Assembly: GCA_032718475.1 (NCBI GenBank)
Contig: JAUCBJ010004616.1
Span: forward strand, 1 to 45,241
Reading direction: 5' to 3'
Origin: Nemertoderma westbladi
Taxonomy: Eukaryota > Xenacoelomorpha > Nemertodermatida > Nemertodermatidae
Length of the DNA: 45,241 nucleotides
A model generated the notes under the pieces. That model saw only the letters and a list, made by a program, of their open reading frames with translations. It was not told the origin of the DNA and ran no database searches. Within the stretch, counting starts at the first letter, position 1. Each line of letters opens with the position of its first letter. This document shows positions 1 through 9,456 of this stretch, in pieces. The position numbers were made by a program, and so were the translations under genes.

Positions 1-19
1 AAAAAAAAGTTTAACTCAC

Positions 20-157
20 CAGTTCGTAACCAAATATATCAGATTTATTTGTTGCCGTACACAGAAAGCAGCACGTAACTAAACCAGCAAATATAAGCAA
101 AAATATAAGACCAACAAGAACTGGGTAAATTACTTCTCCATGGTCATTGTCAGTCAT
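20..157 (-). CDS. First coding exon of an unknown single-pass membrane protein (partial)
   Basis: Read on the minus strand from an ATG at 157, 46 codons stay open to a consensus donor GTGAGT (19 to 14), giving a phase-0 exon end. The next codons past the donor reach a stop, as expected for intron. The predicted peptide starts MTDNDHGEVIYPV, has one hydrophobic segment at about residues 11-34, then a cysteine cluster (TCCFLC) at the inner edge and a polar tail ending FGYEL. It looks like an N-out/C-in or reverse signal-anchor small membrane protein, or the start of a larger one. The rest lies off the left edge. I do not recognise the family. The hydrophobic segment, exact donor and phase make a real exon likely; no homology was available to confirm it. 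Confidence 0.5.
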
Positions 158-1133
158 ACCAATTTGTTATTACTACACAATATCCAATCCATAGGCCTAG
201 ACATCAATATTCTAAATTATGAAATTAATAAACATAATATGAAAAAAGGGCTTCACATCTTTATTTATTATAAATAATTATAAGATTAAACACTTAGTGT
301 TTTTCTCATCTAAATGTATTATTATTACGATATGATACACATAATAAACTAATTGGAAGAAAATAAATATGATCACAACCTACAACTAAAAGACAAAGAG
401 TTCGGAAAAACAAGAACACAACACTTTAGTACACAAATACAGTACTGTGGTTAGGTTTGCAACCTGAAGTTAACAACGCCTTGAGGGTGATTAAGTTTTA
501 AGCCTACTTACACTTATACGTGACATGTGAAATATTATATAAATATACTGTATGGGAATAAATGTAGGCCTCCTCAGTCAGTATAATGGAACATTTTGCT
601 GTACACTCGCTCCTTTATTTATACTGTAGGATAGGTATGATTAAGACTGGGTGGGTGGCATAAAAGAGTTAATAAAGAAAGTGCAGCTCCATATACTGTA
701 TCTGCAAGTGGCACTCTGGTACCAGAGACAATCAGACATGACACAAACACAACAGCATCAGCTGTGTTTTTGTTCTCTGCCAAATCAATGGTACAGTATA
801 ATAATTAGGCACAAAGCTGCGCACCCAGTAACATACAGTACAGTACCGGTACTGTATCTAAGGAAGCCTGGGCTACCAAGATTGAATAAAGATCTTTGTT
901 AGTGTTGGGAATCGTTTGAAAGTAATTGGTTGCGATTGTTGTTTAGATAATTAGATATGTGTTTCTTTCTAGATTTGTCTTGATGATAGTTATTTTCTAG
1001 ATATGTCTGTTATTTATTAATTCAATTTGTATCAACAACTAAGCGAATCCTACTGAGTTGATTTACTATGTATACGATATAATGGCCAAAGGCTGGTAAA
1101 TAGGAATTAGAAATAATTAGAAATAGTAAATTT
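158..1133. other. AT-rich intergenic DNA, no gene seen
   Basis: I see no supported exon. Short open frames at 651-902 lack donor or acceptor support and codon structure. The stretch would contain the upstream promoter region of the minus-strand exon at 20-157. Confidence 0.5.
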
Positions 1134-1192
1134 CGAGCTTGGTTAGTTGTACTTGGATGGGAGACCGTCAGGGAACAAGGTGTTCTAGGCTC
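1134..1192 (+). pseudogene. 5S rRNA 3'-half fragment or 5S-derived SINE relic
   Basis: The run GGTTAGT(TGT)ACTTGGATGGGAGACCG, followed by a degenerate AACAAGGTGTTCTAGGCTC and a T-run, matches the 3' half of eukaryotic 5S rRNA (GGTTAGTACTTGGATGGGAGACCGCC...GGTGCTGTAGGCTTT). A three-base insertion and several changes, plus loss of the 5' half, mean it is not a working 5S gene. It may be a truncated pseudogene or the remnant of a 5S-derived SINE. The terminal T-run at 1192-1199 resembles a retained RNA polymerase III terminator. Confidence 0.7.
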
Positions 1193-1241
1193 TTTTTTTA
1201 TTTTTCATAAACCACAACCACATTGGTGTTAAATTCAGATA

Positions 1242-1495
1242 GGGGGGGGGGGGGGGGGTGGGGGGGGGGGGGTCTTTCGACGAAAACAAAATTCATTCCT
1301 ATCCTCTTTACAGGGGAAAATTTACACGTAAATAACAGCTGATTACTAAAAAAACTGTAATATGTTCTATTGACTTTAGTTTATTGTTTTGGTTAGAATA
1401 AACTAATAAACATGCCACTGTAACCTGTTGCTTTCCCTAAATTGGTAATTTAACTTTGAGACGAAATATTAATTCGTCCAGTTTCCCCCCGTCTC
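1242..1495 (+). repeat. Dispersed repeat with poly(G) edge, copy A
   Basis: A G-run (1242-1272, one T) is followed by about 220 bp that share words with 27412-27629, in the same order: a CAAAATTCAT word, an AGGGGAAAATT word, AACAGCT, TTGTTTTGG.TAGAATAA, and a TTAATTCG word near the end. No coding capacity or clear polymerase III boxes are seen. It is probably a short non-autonomous mobile element; the class is undetermined. Confidence 0.5.
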
Positions 1496-2177
1496 GTTAA
1501 GTTTAGCCTAAATAAAATGCAATGTACATGCAGTTGGAGCTTTACCTCATGTAGGCCTATTGTCTCTATTTCTTCTCTATCTCTATTTGGATGGGGGCTG
1601 GTATCCTGACTCACGTACCAGGCGCTACTACTCTTTGTTATTGCCATACAAGTTGAAGTTATTTCTTTTCTGTATAACTACACTTTATGTGCGGATTATA
1701 TCTATTAATCAGTTAATTAAAATTACAATCTTAACGTCAAAAAAGTTTGGTTCCATTGATAGTGTTAAAAAAAGTCTTAAAAACATGTCTTTGTTGGACT
1801 CGGTGCCTTTACATCGAACAAGAAAATGCTAGTATTTTCATATTGATTTTTATAAAAAAGTGTGTTTTAAGCATGATAACCGGAAGGTTGAAACCCAGGT
1901 ACCGGGTTCGAGCCTCAATAGGGTCGGTTGATATTTTTCGCTACGTAGAGCATATTACCATATTGTTCTATTACATTATACAGAATAAATTAAATAAACA
2001 TTTACTTGCGTCGAGATTGCTCCCTGTTATATGAATTATATTGTCATTATTATATATATATTACTGTACTGTATAATCAATGTTTATATGAAATCACTAG
2101 TATTTCTAATACCTATCATGATGCTGGTTCGGCTTCATTCTTTAAAGGATAATTTTATACAACAACGAACCGGACAA
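1496..2177. other. No supported gene; possible decayed tRNA-like B box
   Basis: The only recognisable motif is GGGTTCGAGCCTC at about 1904-1916, like a tRNA B box (GGTTCGANTCC), without a convincing A box or cloverleaf. It may be a SINE relic. Confidence 0.3.
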
Positions 2178-2276
2178 ATGATTCACCGAGACAATATTAG
2201 CAAGAGCTCATCTTCCGACTTGGTGGTAGCCGTAGTAACAGCGGCGATGCCGTTAATGTTAATCTCCGCTTATAGA
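2178..2276 (+). CDS. Candidate first coding exon, gene unknown
   Basis: An ATG at 2178 opens 33 codons that end exactly at a perfect donor GTAAGT (2277-2282), phase 0. The peptide has a serine-rich start (SKSSSSD) and a hydrophobic stretch (LVVAVVTAAMPLMLISAY), and the segment is richer in GC than its surroundings. It could be a signal or targeting sequence. It does not join the BCAT exon at 3560 simply: no good phase-0 acceptor is visible there. The opposite strand is also open for about 27 codons ending in TGA, so the strand is not certain. Confidence 0.25.
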
Positions 2277-2282
2277 GTAAGT

Positions 2283-3559
2283 ATACGGACTATGGAACAA
2301 AGCGAATGTGCACAGATGTTGACAAAATGCACAATTAGTTAAATTATTCAAAAAAAACTTTGTGAATTTACATTATAAAAAATCAACACATGGCGTACGA
2401 GAATATAAGTTGAGAAGTCGTCAGTAGTTTGTTATTCTCTAACGTGTGTAATTGTAGTATGACATTCCAGTGATTTGTTGTTTACTTGTAAAGGCGGGAA
2501 ATTTGAATTAAGTTAGGATGAATTTTCATGAATTTAGCTGTGCAAATTAATTTAGGATATCTGGATTTTAATATCTGAATATTTATTGCGTCGTGCTACC
2601 GCGTCGCGTACCGGTAGTACTGTAAGGTTGAATACGTTGTACTGACAGATAGGCCGAGTTTCTACTCCAGTAACCTCATGTCCTTCCTGTCTGTAGTCTG
2701 TACGACCTCTTATCCTATTTCTGTATTTACTGCTTACCTCTGCTGCTCTGCACACTGAATCTGACTTACTGAATGTTGAACGAAGTGCCCTAGACTTCTT
2801 GTACGGTACTCAGGTTCAGGTACTGATATGATTATGATTGTTTTTATGATATAGGCCTAGGGTAGGCCTATTGGAATTGTTAGACTGTAGCACTGCTGCA
2901 CTGTGTAGACTGTAGGATTACTGGTTTATACTATTCTATAAGTCACTGTCATAAGTCTTTGTAATATGAAAACAATAAAATAGGACATGGGGTCTTATTC
3001 CCTCAGATACTACCTAGCATTTAGGGCCACAATCCCTCTAAAGTCGTGGTTGTCTAACATCATATAATTATAAGTCATAGTGACATTGACATTATGTCTT
3101 ACAGATCTCCAAAGACTTATTGCCTGTAGCTGTCTGCTATAGAGGTACCGGTAGGCCTACCCCTACGTTACTTCAATAAGCTGTGAAGACTGGTCCGGGT
3201 CCGCCTGGTATCACTGGCTGGCCTGGTAGCGACAAGTCCCTAAAAGGTGTCACCATGCTCCATAGCCCGGGAAATTCAAATGATAGAGAAACGCAGTAAA
3301 TTGATATATTTTTCAATATATATGTTCGTTCTCTTTCCTTTGCTTTACGTACCGGTTGACTGGAACGCATGCCTCGTATCCTAAAAGGACTACCAGATTA
3401 CAACCACGCCAGCGCGCAGCACATCGCACCACCACCGGTTCTTAGTTACTTTCAGATTTCTATAAGAAAACAAAATTTCTCAAATATCTAAATTTAATTG
3501 GATCTTTTTTAACTCTTATAATAATTAAACTCTACTTATACTGTTATACCGGTTTTAAA
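2283..3559. other. Upstream region of BCAT, no further exon seen
   Basis: AT-rich DNA with scattered TAGGCCTA and ACCGGT words. The BCAT reading frame is open upstream of its ATG only back to a TAG at 3443-3445, and that sequence (T/A-rich) looks like intron or 5' UTR rather than coding. A missing transit-peptide exon could lie here but I cannot identify it. Confidence 0.4.
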
Positions 3560-3794
3560 ATGCAAGGCGACGGCGAGATGTTGTTTGTCAATTTATCAAA
3601 GGAGATTAATAAGTTGTCCCCGGGCGTATGTAAGCAAATCCCGGCAGCTTTCGGCAGCGTTCGTACTGCCCATATGCTGAAGGTTCGATGGACTTTGGAT
3701 CGAGGTTGGGAACGACCATGTATTACCCCTTACTCAGATCTATTGTTAGACCCCAGCGCCTGTGTATTACATGTTGGTTCGCAGGTCTTTGAGG
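3560..3794 (+). CDS. BCAT: BCAT exon 1 (first recognised)
   Basis: This exon encodes residues 1-78 and the first base of G79, and ends at GTAAGT (3795). Homology starts near [20 protein letters not shown]. The first 25 or so residues ([19 protein letters not shown]) are not clearly family-like, so the start or an upstream splice join is less certain than the rest. Confidence 0.85.
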
Positions 3795-6700
3795 GTAAGT
3801 GCTCACGACACGATGTATTTACACATCGCTAATGACTTAGTCACTGTTAACTATTTACATCATTGTGTGAAAATTTGCACTTTTCGCTATTTACAGCGTT
3901 TATAGTGAATCATAACCAGATCGCGTATGTTGTACTATAGCAAAAAATTACAAAACAATCGCGGACAAGGGTGGGACGTACCCCGGTCATGGGTGGGACG
4001 TACCCCGAACATGGGTGGGACGTACCCCGAACATGGGTGGGACGTACCCTGGACATGGGTGGGACGTACCCCGGACATGGGTGGGACGTACCCCGGACAT
4101 GGGTGGGACGTACCCCGGACATGGGTGGGACGTACCCCGGACATGGGTGGGACGTACCCCGGACATTGGTGGGACGTACCCTGGGCGCGGACATATGGGT
4201 GGGACGTACCCCGAACATGGGTGGGACGTACCCTGGACATGGGTGGGACGTACCCCGGACATGGGTGGGACGTACCCCGGACATGGGTGGGACGTACCCC
4301 GGACATGGGTGGGACGTACCCCGGACATGGGTGGGACGTACCCCGGACATGGGTGGGACGTACCCTGGGCGCGGACATATGGGTGGGACGTACCCCGGAC
4401 ATGGGTGGGACGTACCCCGAACATGGGTGGGACGTACCCTGGACATGGGTGGGACGTACCCCGAACATGGGTGGGACGTACCCTGGACATGGGTGGGACG
4501 TACCCCGGACATGGGTGGGACGTACCCCGGACATGGGTGGGACGTACCCTGGGCGCGGACATATGGGTGGGACGTACCCCGGACATGGGTGGGGCGTACC
4601 CCGAACATCGGTGGGACGTACCCCGGTCATGGGTGGGACGTACCCCGAACATGGGTGGGAGGTACCCCGGACATGTGTGGGACGTACCCTGGGCGCGGAC
4701 ATATGGGTGGGACGTACCCCGGACGCGGACATGGGTGGGGCGTACCCCGGACATGGGTGGGACGTACCCCGAACATCGGTGGGACGTACCCCGGCCATGG
4801 GTGGGACGTACCCCGGACATATGGGTGTGACGTACCCCGGACATGGGTGGGACGTATTTGCTTTTATTTTATTTCTTTCCAGTTCCAAAATGCAATGCTA
4901 AACAAAAAAGAATACAATTACAAAATACATTTAGACCTTAAACAAAAATATTTGTTACATATTTCTATATTACTAATGGAATTAATATTGGGTGAATATT
5001 ATTATTTGCAAACAAATTTAATTAAAATATTATTTATAATAAAACTTTTTATTTCACTTGGCGCAGTACAGTATGTATGAAGCACATCGGGGAAAATTTA
5101 GTAAAAATACCATGTGAACGACACATGGAGCGGAGGGGGAGTGTAGAGCTCTTGACGCAATCAAAATTCATCCCTCTCCAGGGGAAAATTGACGTAAATA
5201 ACACTATCAGCTGTAACTCTAAAAACAGAACTAAACCTTTAACCCCCCCCCCCCCCCCCCGGGCTGTGTCCAATGGGTTGACCGATATATTTACTAACAA
5301 CTATTTATTGTTATCATTGATGTTTTGTGTGAATTAGCGGGTCCATATTGATAATTATCTTTGAGCAGAGTGGCTGCGGATTGGAATATACGATTGTGGG
5401 GGGAGGTCACAAGATAGTCAGTTAAAGACATACTGGTACAACATATAAGATAGCATTTCCAGGTGTACCTTTTTTCTTTGCCGCTAGCGAAATGGTTAGA
5501 GCGTCAGACTTCCAACCTAGAAGTCACCAGTTCGATCCCATCTGGATGCCGGCGCCCACTTTGCTATCCTGTGACCAACACTAATCCTAACAATTAATTT
5601 ATTGGGTTGCAGGAACTAAAGCTTACCGGGGTGAGGATGGTGTTATACGAATGTTCAGACCTCTAGAGAATCTAAAACGGCTGAATCGTTCCGCTGTTAG
5701 AGCTTGTTTACCTGAAATAAATATCGAGGAGACATTAAAATGCATCGCTGAATTAATTAGAGTGAGTTTTAACTGAATTTAATTTAACGCTTCGCTGTAA
5801 TTTATATCTGATAGCCGATGTATATATGTAGTACAACGTGTTGAAAATTCAGATTCTGTTATATGAACTTTCCCATTAATTACCGTTATTTTCTAGTGTA
5901 ATTTAAAAAAGGTAATTTAATTTGCTGTAAATTTCCAATTAATTACATAATGGAGGGGGGGTGGGGGGAGGGATATTAACTCAAATCACATCTTGGAGAA
6001 TTAATATCTCGTCTCAATGTTCACCTATGAATTAAGGGAAAGCAGCAGGTTGGGGTAAAACCACCACTTCATAAGTTTACTGCATTGCGTTTGCTCTGTT
6101 ATTGTTGTTTACTTCATATGATTGCTGTTTACTTTATATGATTGCATATATTATTTTATCAGATTGATAAAGATTGGGTTCCGGAATACCCCAATAGTTT
6201 GTACGTCCGCCCCAATCTGATCGCGACCTCCCGCCGGTTCGATCTGAGTTTACCCGACGAGGCGCTCTTCTACGTTATTCTCTGTCCCGTCGGAAGTTTC
6301 TTCCAAGGGAACAAGTCGTCAGCCGTCTCCTTACTCGCCGATCCCAGGTAATTTCCATATTAATTATAAGAGTCTAGTGGAAGAGTGCGGGAACATGAGA
6401 TGGGGGAGGGGGACAGTGCGGAAACATGAGATGGGGGAGGGGGGCAGTGCGGAAACATGAGATGGTGGGGGGAGTGCGGAAACATGAGATGGGGGAGGGG
6501 GCAGTGCGGAAACATGAGATGGGGGAGGGGGCAGTGCGGAAACATGAGATGGGGAGGGGGGCAGTGCGGAAACATGAGATGGGGGAGGGGGCAGTGCGGA
6601 AACATGAGATGGGGTGGGGGGCAGTGCGGAAACATGAGATGGGGTGGGGGGCAGTGCGGAAACATGAGATGGGGGAGGGGGCAGTGCGGAAACATGAGAT

Positions 6701-9146
6701 GGGGAGGGGGGCAGTGCGGAAACATGAGATGGGGGAGGGGGCAGTGCGGAAACATGATATGGGGTGGGGGGCAGTGCGGAAACATGATATGGGGTGGGGG
6801 GCAGTGCGGAAACATGAGATGGGGGAGGGGGCAGTGCGGAAACATGAGATGGTGGAGGGGGGCAGTGCGGAAACATGATATGGGGTGGGGGGCAGTGCGG
6901 AAACATGATATGGGGTGGGGGGCAGTGCGGAAACATGAGATGGGGGAGGGGGCAGTGCGGAAACATGAGATGGTGGAGGGGGGCAGTGCGGAAACATGAG
7001 ATGGTGGAGGGGGGCAGTGCGGAAACATGAGATGGTGGAGGGGGGCAGTGCGGAAACATGAGATGGGGGAGGGGGGCAGTGCGGAAACATGAGATGGGGG
7101 GGGGGGGGGGCAGTGTGGTAACATGTGATCTTGGACGGGACAGTGCGGAAACATGGGATGGGGGAGGGGGGCAGTGCGGAAACATGAGATGGGAGAGGAG
7201 GGGGGGCAGTGTGGTAACATGATATGGGGTGGGGGGCAGTGCGGAAACATGAGATGGGGGAGGGGTGCAGTGTGGTAACATGAGATGGGGGGGGGGGCAG
7301 TGCGGAAACATGAGATGGGGAGGGGGGCAGTGCGGAAACATGAGATGGGGGAGGAGGGGGGCACTGTGGTAACATGAGATGGGGAGGGGGGCAGTGCGGA
7401 AACATGAGATGGGGGAGGAGGGGGGCAGTGTGGTAACATGAGATGGGGAGGGGGGCAGTGCGGAAACATGAGATGGGGGAGGGGGCAGTGCGGAAACATG
7501 AGATGGGGGAGGAGGGGGGCACTGTGGTAACATGAGATGGGGAGGGGGGCAGTGCGGAAACATGAGATGGGGGAGGAGGGGGGCAGTGTGGTAACATGAG
7601 ATGGGGAGGGGGGCAGTGCGGAAACATGAGATGGGGGAGGGGTGCAGTGTGGTAACATGAGATGGGGGGGGGGGCAGTGCGGAAACATGAGATGGGGAGG
7701 GGGGCAGTGCGGAAACATGAGATGGGGGAGGGGGCAGTGCGGAAACATGAGATGGTGGAGGGGGGCAGTGCGGAAACATGAGATGGGGGAGGAGGGGGGC
7801 AGTGTGGTAACATGAGATGGGGAGGGGGGCAGTGCGGAAACATGAGATGGGGGAGGGGGGCAGTGCGGAAACATAGGATAGGGGATGGGCGGAAACATGA
7901 GATTAACAAATCTAATTGGCACATAAAACTTGAGTATGTCTTGTCGCGCTCTGAAGACGGCTTGTCACTTATTAAATAATTTCAATACAAACTTGCTGTT
8001 TTTGACTTTACATTTCCATCGCCACCATTTATTTGTACTATATTTTATTCGCGAAACTTTTTACACTTTCTATCAACGTCATCACCCTCGGGTATTGAAG
8101 CCGCATCAGTAATTACTTACCGGTCGGTAGGCCAGTAAAGTTCAAACATTCAAAATATCGGGGAAAAATTGTAGTTAATTCAATTATCCCATTGCTATTG
8201 CAGTAGCGGCGGTGGCGGTTCTAAATTAAATATTTCCCGAAATGTGATTTTCCGGGATTTCCGAGGTTACAGGCCTAGGCATTGTGGGCGAACTACTGTA
8301 AGTGTTGAAATTCTTTAAGGGTAATCCAATGTCATGTAGGTCAATATTGCTTGGGTGTTTTTTTTATTGTTTTTACATAATGTATAAATATATCTATCTG
8401 TTTAGATATGTTAGGTGTATCGATGGGGGTGTTGGTGAATTTAAGATGGGATGTAATTACGGTCCAACGTTATTCGTTTCCAAATTAGCGAAAAGTCAGG
8501 GTTGCAGTCAGGTCTTGTGGTTGTCTGGAGAAAATCGTAAAATTACAGGTATTTATATATTAGATAATTTAACAATTTAACCTTTAATAGGTCTGGCCCT
8601 AGCGATCCCTGATTAATTGTAAGTCTGATTTAGATGGTACCGACCATTTCCATCTTGACCCAACAATTCCAGTTCTAAAATTTAACTAAAACAAAAAACA
8701 AGCTACGTCTTTATTATTATTGTATTAGACCTAAATCCTACTACATTACAGAAGCGGGAACGATGAATATATTTTTCCATTGGAGGAACGCCAATGGTGA
8801 GGAGGAATTAGTGACACCATCACTGGACGGGCTTATACTTCCGGGGATTACGAGGAAAAGTGTGATAGAGATGGTTCGGGGTTGGAACACGCTGTCTGTT
8901 ACTGAGGCTACTGTCACAATGAATGATCTTATAGCGGCAGTCGATGAATCTAGATTGATCGAGGTCTTTGGCTGCGGAACTGCGTGCGTTATCTGTCCGA
9001 TAGGCGCTGTGGTCTATGAAGGGGATAATATTCAGTTTCCCAGTGGGGGCGCCTACAAGAAACTATCCAATAGGATTCACAAAGAATTAACTGACATTCA
9101 GTTTGGTAAATCAGAGAAACACGATTGGCAATATATTATAGGATAA
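3560..9146 (+). CDS. BCAT: Branched-chain amino acid aminotransferase (five-exon gene)
   Basis: It transfers the amino group between leucine, isoleucine or valine and 2-oxoglutarate, using PLP. Exons are 3560-3794, 5613-5761, 6163-6347, 8406-8548 and 8752-9146; they sum to 1107 nt, 368 aa plus stop, with matching phases 1, 0, 2, 1 and GT-AG borders throughout. Visible family landmarks are the HMLKVRW and VFEG/TKAYRG segments, DWVPEY, CPVGSFF, the PLP lysine K203 in [34 protein letters not shown] and the redox-type CxxC pair C316/C319 in GTACVICP, as in animal BCATs. Length and residue numbers match mature mitochondrial BCAT, so the chosen ATG gives no transit peptide. Either the enzyme is cytosolic or an upstream targeting exon is missed. 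Introns 1 and 3 are filled by two different minisatellites. The reading frame is intact. Confidence 0.95.
3963..4856. repeat. 22-bp minisatellite in BCAT intron 1
   Basis: About 40 head-to-tail units of CCCCGGACATGGGTGGGACG plus TA. Variants are CCCTGGACAT, CCCCGAACAT, and a longer CCCTGGGCGCGGACATAT unit that recurs at about 4171, 4362, 4549 and 4689. The spacing of the long variant suggests higher-order duplication. Because 22 is not a multiple of 3 and the unit has no stop in any frame, long open frames run on both strands in every register; I treat these as artefacts. Confidence 0.95.
5148..5260 (+). repeat. Dispersed repeat with poly(C) edge, copy B
   Basis: CGCAATCAAAATTCATCC, CAGGGGAAAATTGACG and TAAATAACA match copies at 1276 and 27420, followed by a C-run at 5243-5260. 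It is truncated relative to those copies. A probable reverse-orientation fragment lies at about 5950-6050 (GAATTAATATCTCGTCTCAA ... AATTAAGGGAAAGCAGCAGG). Confidence 0.5.
5483..5600 (+). mobile_element. tRNA-derived SINE fragment
   Basis: GCTAGCGAAATGGTTAGAGC resembles a tRNA A box/D arm, CAGACTTCCAACCT an anticodon arm (loop CTTCCAA) and AGTTCGATCCC a B box/T loop, with the usual spacing. Stem pairs are broken, so it is not a working tRNA. An unrelated tail runs to about 5600. It lies just before the exon 2 acceptor (AG at 5611-5612), and its tail contains CCTAAC, a good branch-point match about 20-25 bases upstream of that acceptor. Confidence 0.65.
5613..5761 (+). CDS. BCAT: BCAT exon 2
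   Basis: Acceptor TTGCAG; encodes the end of G79 and residues 80-128 ([19 protein letters not shown] ... RSAVRACLP). Donor is GTGAGT, phase 0. Strong family match. Confidence 0.95.
6163..6347 (+). CDS. BCAT: BCAT exon 3
   Basis: Acceptor TTATCAG; encodes residues 129-189 plus two bases of R190 ([17 protein letters not shown] ... [13 protein letters not shown] ... LADPR). Donor is GTAATT. This exon is clearly more GC-rich than the other BCAT exons. Confidence 0.95.
6381..7903. repeat. 30-bp G-rich minisatellite in BCAT intron 3
   Basis: About 50 head-to-tail units of GCAGTGCGGAAACATGAGAT followed by GGGGGAGGGG, with variants GGGGTGGGGG, GGTGGAGGGG, and a longer GAGGAGGGGGGCAGTGTGGTAACATG form. 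The G-rich strand is the sense strand of the BCAT transcript. The unit length is a multiple of 3 and the minus strand has no stops, so three overlapping antisense frames of about 470-520 codons run through it. These are compositional and I do not call them genes. Recurrent G-tracts of 4-12 make quadruplex formation plausible. Confidence 0.95.
7904..8405 (+). other. Rest of BCAT intron 3
   Basis: Nothing coding is seen. The acceptor is TTTAG at 8401-8405. Confidence 0.6.
8406..8548 (+). CDS. BCAT: BCAT exon 4 with PLP lysine
   Basis: Encodes the last base of R190, residues 191-237 and the first base of E238. [20 protein letters not shown] contains the PLP-binding lysine K203, and [15 protein letters not shown] follows. 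Donor is GTATTT. Confidence 0.95.
8752..9146 (+). CDS. BCAT: BCAT last exon
   Basis: Acceptor TTACAG; encodes residues 238-368 and TAA. It holds [19 protein letters not shown], the LPGITR loop, the CxxC pair (GTACVICP) and the C-terminal [14 protein letters not shown], which matches the LTDIQYG..SDW end of animal BCATs. Confidence 0.95.
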
Positions 9147-9456
9147 ATTTGGATATATTAACATGCGTATTAGATGTGGTGCGGGCGGGTGCAATCATTA
9201 ATTAATTAATATCCGCAAAATAATTATCTATTTCAATTGGTATTTTTCATGATTAAAAATCAATGTCAAATTCAACCCATGTTTTATCTGACTGTTTATA
9301 TATAGAAAAATGAATCACCGACACTTTATAGTTTATAGACAGATACACAACAACTGTAACTTACACCAATGATAATTCCGAAGCAAAGACGCCCACTCCC
9401 GCCCCACTCATGTCTCGCAGCTTGTCCCAAAATTATAGACATTGGGGTGTAAGGAT
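9147..9456 (+). other. BCAT 3' flank
   Basis: AT-rich, probably 3' UTR. No canonical AATAAA is seen close to the stop. The 32-bp minisatellite begins about 310 bp after the stop codon. Confidence 0.4.

Noticed and set aside
1885-1920. tRNA gene suggested by GGGTTCGAGCC
   Set aside because: Only a B-box-like word is present; no cloverleaf or acceptor stem pairs.
3910-5080. Six overlapping open frames of 230-370 codons on both strands
   Set aside because: They coincide with the 22-bp minisatellite inside a BCAT intron; the unit simply lacks stops.
6360-7924. Long Pro/His/Cys-rich or Gly/Arg-rich ORFs
   Set aside because: Same cause: a 30-bp stop-free repeat within an intron. Not called as genes.
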